Shown in pieces: positions 61,309 to 64,000 of a DNA stretch of 64,000 bases; the first letter of the stretch is position 1, and each line of letters opens with the position of its first letter. Below the pieces are notes generated by a model. It saw only the letters and a list, made by a program, of their open reading frames with translations, was not told the origin of the DNA and did not search any database. The position numbers were made by a program, and so were the translations under genes. Source of the DNA: Novosphingobium sp. Lineage in GTDB: Bacteria > Pseudomonadota > Alphaproteobacteria > Sphingomonadales > Sphingomonadaceae. The stretch spans positions 501,001 through 565,000 of the forward strand of contig JADJYM010000012.1 of assembly GCA_016719755.1 (NCBI GenBank), read 5' to 3'.

Positions 61309-62511
61309 TCAATTGTTGGCCTGGCCTCGCTTTAGCTGATCAAGGTAATCGGCCCACCATTGCGCCATCTCGACGCGTTCGGCCCAATGCGCACCGCGAT
61401 GGTAAGCTGCCCGAACGGCATCCTTATCCTTGTGAGCCAATGCCCTTTCGATGGCATCGGGAGACCACTTGCCCGACTCGTTGAGCAAGGTGCTGGCCAT
61501 GGCCCGGAAGCCATGGGCAGTCATTTCGTCACCGGCATAGCCAAGCCGCCGCAGCGCTGCGTTGACCGTGTTCTCGGACATCGGTGATTTCGGCGTCCTG
61601 ATCGACGGGAAAACATACTTCCCGCCGCCGGTGAAAGCCTTCGCCTCCTTCAGCACAGCGATAGCCTGCCTGGACAAGGGAACTGCGTGTTCGAGGCGGG
61701 TCTTCATCTTTGCGGGAGGGATGCGCCACACCGCATCGTCGAGATCGATCTCCCGCCATTCCGCGTGACGCAGTTCGCCTGGCCGGACAAATACCAGCGG
61801 CGAGAACAGGAGCGCATACTTGGTTGTCGGATACCCCTCATAGCCATCGATCGCGCGCAGCAGTTCGCCGACGCGCCGGGAATCGAGGATCGCGGCGAAA
61901 TGCTTTGGTTTGCGACTGGCGAGCGCGCCGCGCAGATCACGGGTCGGATCGACCTTGGCTAACTGGTTGGCGACCGCGAACCGGAACACCTGTCCAGCGA
62001 ACTGGAGCGTCCGGTGAGCCTTCTCGTCGTTCTTGGACGCTTCATAAGGCCGGACAGCCTCCAGAACCTCTACCGGCTCGATCTCGACAATCGGACGGTT
62101 GCCCAGCTTCTTTTGCAGCAGGCTCAGAAACCACTCGCGCTTGCGGACCGTCGCTGCCGCCAGCCCATCCCGCCGGTTCTTCTCAATGTAAGCTTTGGCG
62201 ACCGCGCTGAAGGTGTTCAGTGCGCTGATCTTGGCAGCAATCTTGTCGCGGCGTTTCTGATCAGCCGGATCGATACCTTTGGCCAGGCTCCCCCTGGCCG
62301 TATCGCGGGCATCGCGAGCGTCACGGAGCTTCAATTCAGGATAGGACCCCAAGGCAAGCTTCTTCTCGACCCCGGCGCCATTGCGGAATTTCATTCGCCA
62401 AAGCCGTCCGCCCGAGGGGGTCACGAGCAGATAAAGGCCCTTCTCGTCGGCAACCTTGTAAGCCTTGGCTTTGGGTTTGAGGGCGCGGATCGCAGTCTCT
62501 GTCAGAGCCAT
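61309..62511 (-). CDS. tyrosine site-specific integrase (P4 type, DUF4102)
   Basis: 400 aa from ATG 62511, within an inverted repeat. The N-terminal arm-binding DUF4102 domain is LTETAIRALKPKAKAYKVADEKGLYLLV. Catalytic residues: Arg in VRPGELRHAEWREI, HxxR in TAHGFRAMASTLLNE, His in ALAHKDKDAVRAAYHRG and Tyr in AYHRG. It integrates and excises an island at an attachment site, usually a tRNA; no tRNA lies next to it here. Downstream lie the PLD pair and the mobile mystery genes. Confidence 0.93.
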   Translation of the reverse strand: MALTETAIRALKPKAKAYKVADEKGLYLLVTPSGGRLWRMKFRNGAGVEKKLALGSYPELKLRDARDARDTARGSLAKGIDPADQKRRDKIAAKISALNTFSAVAKAYIEKNRRDGLAAATVRKREWFLSLLQKKLGNRPIVEIEPVEVLEAVRPYEASKNDEKAHRTLQFAGQVFRFAVANQLAKVDPTRDLRGALASRKPKHFAAILDSRRVGELLRAIDGYEGYPTTKYALLFSPLVFVRPGELRHAEWREIDLDDAVWRIPPAKMKTRLEHAVPLSRQAIAVLKEAKAFTGGGKYVFPSIRTPKSPMSENTVNAALRRLGYAGDEMTAHGFRAMASTLLNESGKWSPDAIERALAHKDKDAVRAAYHRGAHWAERVEMAQWWADYLDQLKRGQANN

Positions 62512-62565
62512 TTGGGGGCCTTTCGAATTTGGGGTTGGCGAAGGCCCCCACAAAAGGCCCCCAAA
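62511..62565. promoter_or_regulatory. integrase promoter with 13-bp inverted repeats
   Basis: TTTGGGGGCCTTT (62511-62523, including the start codon region) and AAAGGCCCCCAAA (62553-62565) are exact inverse copies; a further AAGGCCCCCA half-site is at 62541-62550. These could be arm-type or operator sites for the integrase or an excisionase. Function inferred. Confidence 0.5.
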
Positions 62566-62650
62566 TCGTCGCGGCTGCAGGCGAATTTCAGCGAACCTTG
62601 GCGGCCAAGCCAAGGCAATTTATCGCAGATTTCCGGGGTTTTAGCAACCT

Positions 62651-63109
62651 TCAGCGGTCAATGGCGAAGGTGAAGGTGGTGCCGCTTACGTGAGGCGCAG
62701 ATGGATCGGCTGACTTGTCGCATGTCGAGTGCTCGTTTTTGGCGGATTTGCGTGTGCTGAGTTCGAGTCCGCTTACGTGACCCACACTCGTGACCGAGTG
62801 TTCAAGGAGAGCCTTGGCCAGCGCCTCTTTCGTTGCCGGTGAACGCCCTTCGAGGTCGTCCAGTACGGCGTCGATCCAGCGACGATCAGCCTCGGTTGCC
62901 GCGAAGCCCGAAGGCCCCTGACCCCGCGTTAACGGTCTCGGATCATCCCGAAGAACATCACGGGCTTCGCCGATGTCGGGTGATGACTGGAGACCGTCCG
63001 GGTTATCAACCCAAGCAGCATCAGGAGACGCTTCTCCAGCCCCGTGGGAGCGTTCAGGGATGCTCGGCCCCATGATGCCGTCGATGCCCTCCGAAGCGTC
63101 CTCAGCCAT
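62651..63109 (-). CDS. hypothetical protein in the recombinase operon
   Basis: 152 aa, no recognised domain. Acidic and Pro/Ser/Asp-rich N-terminus, then a short helical segment EADRRWIDAVLDDLEGRSPATKEALAKALLEH. It starts 2 bp after the serine recombinase stop, so the two are probably co-transcribed. I do not recognise it and cannot suggest a function beyond the association. Confidence 0.5.
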   Translation of the reverse strand: MAEDASEGIDGIMGPSIPERSHGAGEASPDAAWVDNPDGLQSSPDIGEARDVLRDDPRPLTRGQGPSGFAATEADRRWIDAVLDDLEGRSPATKEALAKALLEHSVTSVGHVSGLELSTRKSAKNEHSTCDKSADPSAPHVSGTTFTFAIDR

Positions 63110-63111
63110 CC

Positions 63112-63710
63112 TCAGGCGGCTTTCTTAAGGTCGGTCATACGGGCCTTGATCCGGGAGACCGACCCCACACCGACCTTGGCCTTCTTGGCCGTGACCGAGA
63201 GACTGACGCCTTGAGCGAGCAGCTTCTCGACCTTCTTCACCTTCAAGGGATCGAGCCGTGGCCTTCCTGCTCGTTTTGTCGAACGAGCCAAGCCTGCCAT
63301 GATCCTCTGCCTCAGGATCGAACGTTCGAACTCGGCAAAGACTGAGAGCATCGAGAACATGGCTCGGCCTGCCGGTGTCGAGGTATCGAGCCCTTGTGTG
63401 TGGAGATAGAGATCGACGCCGCGTTCGTTGATCTCGCCAAGGAAGCTCACGAGATGCTGGAGGGACCTTCCGAGACGATCCACCGACCAGCATGCGATCA
63501 GGTCGATCTCCTTCCGCGCGACCATCTTCATGAGCTTGTCGTAGCCGGGGCGTTTGTCCCGGCCTTTGGCTCCTGAGATGCCTTCATCGGCAAGGGTCTC
63601 GACGATGTGCCAGTCGAGGCGCTGGGCGACGGCTGGAGTTCTTGAAGTTGGTTCTCGACGGTCTGCTGATCAGTCGAGACGCGGAGATAGAGGGCAACGC
63701 GTTTGGTCAT
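63112..63710 (-). pseudogene. serine recombinase (resolvase/invertase family) with a one-base frameshift
   Basis: From ATG 63710: MTKRVALYLRVSTDQQTVEN (catalytic Ser in LRVST) then a frame change near 63633. Adding one base joins LQELQ to AVAQRLDWHIVETLADEG and the long frame KLMKMVARKEIDLIACWSVDRLGRSLQH (catalytic Arg pair). It ends with an HTH (DPLKVKKVEKLLAQGVSLSVTAKKAKVGVG). Full length would be about 199 aa, resolvase-like. It precedes the hypothetical and the integrase. Could be a sequencing error. Confidence 0.83.
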
Positions 63711-63790
63711 CCATCCGGACTCTCACAGATTTGAGAATTGTCCAGAAAATGTGGCACGCTGGCGCACTACCGCATTGCGAGGAGCCGAAG

Positions 63791-64000
63791 ATGTCTCGAA
63801 CACCACCCTACTCAGGCACCACAGGGTACCGCGATCCAGTTTCGATTCTTGTCTTCAATAAGGAAGGGACCACAGTCTACTCGCGCTTGATCCGCCGAGT
63901 GCCTATTCGACTGGCTTTACGAGAAGGCGGCACCATCGACGTTGTGCGATACGACGGGCGCTACTGGCCGACGTACGAGCCCGAGACATTGCCCGACCAA
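63791..64000 (+). CDS. hypothetical protein (C-terminus off the right edge)
   Basis: An open frame of 70 codons from ATG 63791 (GGAG 7 nt upstream) to the edge, starting MSRTPPYSGTTGYRDPVSIL and including YSRLIRRVPIRLALREGGTI. No family recognised. Divergent from the recombinase. Confidence 0.45.
   Translation, partial: MSRTPPYSGTTGYRDPVSILVFNKEGTTVYSRLIRRVPIRLALREGGTIDVVRYDGRYWPTYEPETLPDQ

Overview
The window reads as chromosomal DNA of a GC-rich alphaproteobacterium. The gene content (infC, spoT, hemF, glmM, thiD, the rlmE/ppx pair, pdeM, a membrane-anchored dihaem cytochrome c and a ligK-ligU-ligI protocatechuate 4,5-cleavage block) points to Sphingomonadales, probably Novosphingobium or a relative. 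This placement is inferred from content, not from a marker phylogeny.

1-18.1 kb is a catabolic island. A leftward series encodes a CrtC-like protein, CaiB-type CoA-transferase, aldehyde dehydrogenase, hotdog thioesterase, cytochrome P450, short-chain dehydrogenases (SDRs), amidohydrolase, FCD/GntR regulator and VOC protein. A rightward series encodes an SMP-30 lactonase, SnoaL-like protein, MarR regulator, phosphotransferase, acyl-CoA dehydrogenase, SDR and zinc-independent quinone oxidoreductase. Oxidation, CoA activation and beta-oxidation-like steps are all represented; the substrate cannot be named. A 20-bp palindromic motif occurs three times and is a candidate GntR operator.

18.1-22.9 kb is an insertion-sequence (IS) pile: a truncated IS6 transposase beside an IS3 element already lacking its catalytic core, into which an IS21 element inserted (8-bp target duplication). 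It abuts the 3' end of tRNA-Ser(GGA).

22.9-46.5 kb is a housekeeping block: zincin, peptidyl-prolyl isomerase, spoT, hemF, pdeM, infC (probable AUA start), two carboxylate transporters, glmM, thiD, a LOG-family protein, tRNA-Gln(CTG), ppx, rlmE, cytochrome c, a carboxyltransferase, glpD, an MFS pump, a dinB remnant, NUDIX and a small membrane protein. The intergenic DNA holds a modular repeat family. 46.6-49.7 kb is ligK-ligU-ligI with a convergent MarR gene.

49.9-64 kb is mobile and accessory: a degenerate IS3, a second IS21 copy splitting a small gene, an IS256 (9-bp target duplication), a mobile-mystery A/B (HTH/Fic) pair, an unfamiliar translationally coupled pair (587-aa protein plus phospholipase-D-like protein), a P4-type integrase and a serine recombinase. 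The coupled pair is the best candidate for an undescribed, probably defensive, system.

From about 38 kb onward many genes carry single-base indels, often at G/C runs. Sequencing error has to be considered before calling them pseudogenes.
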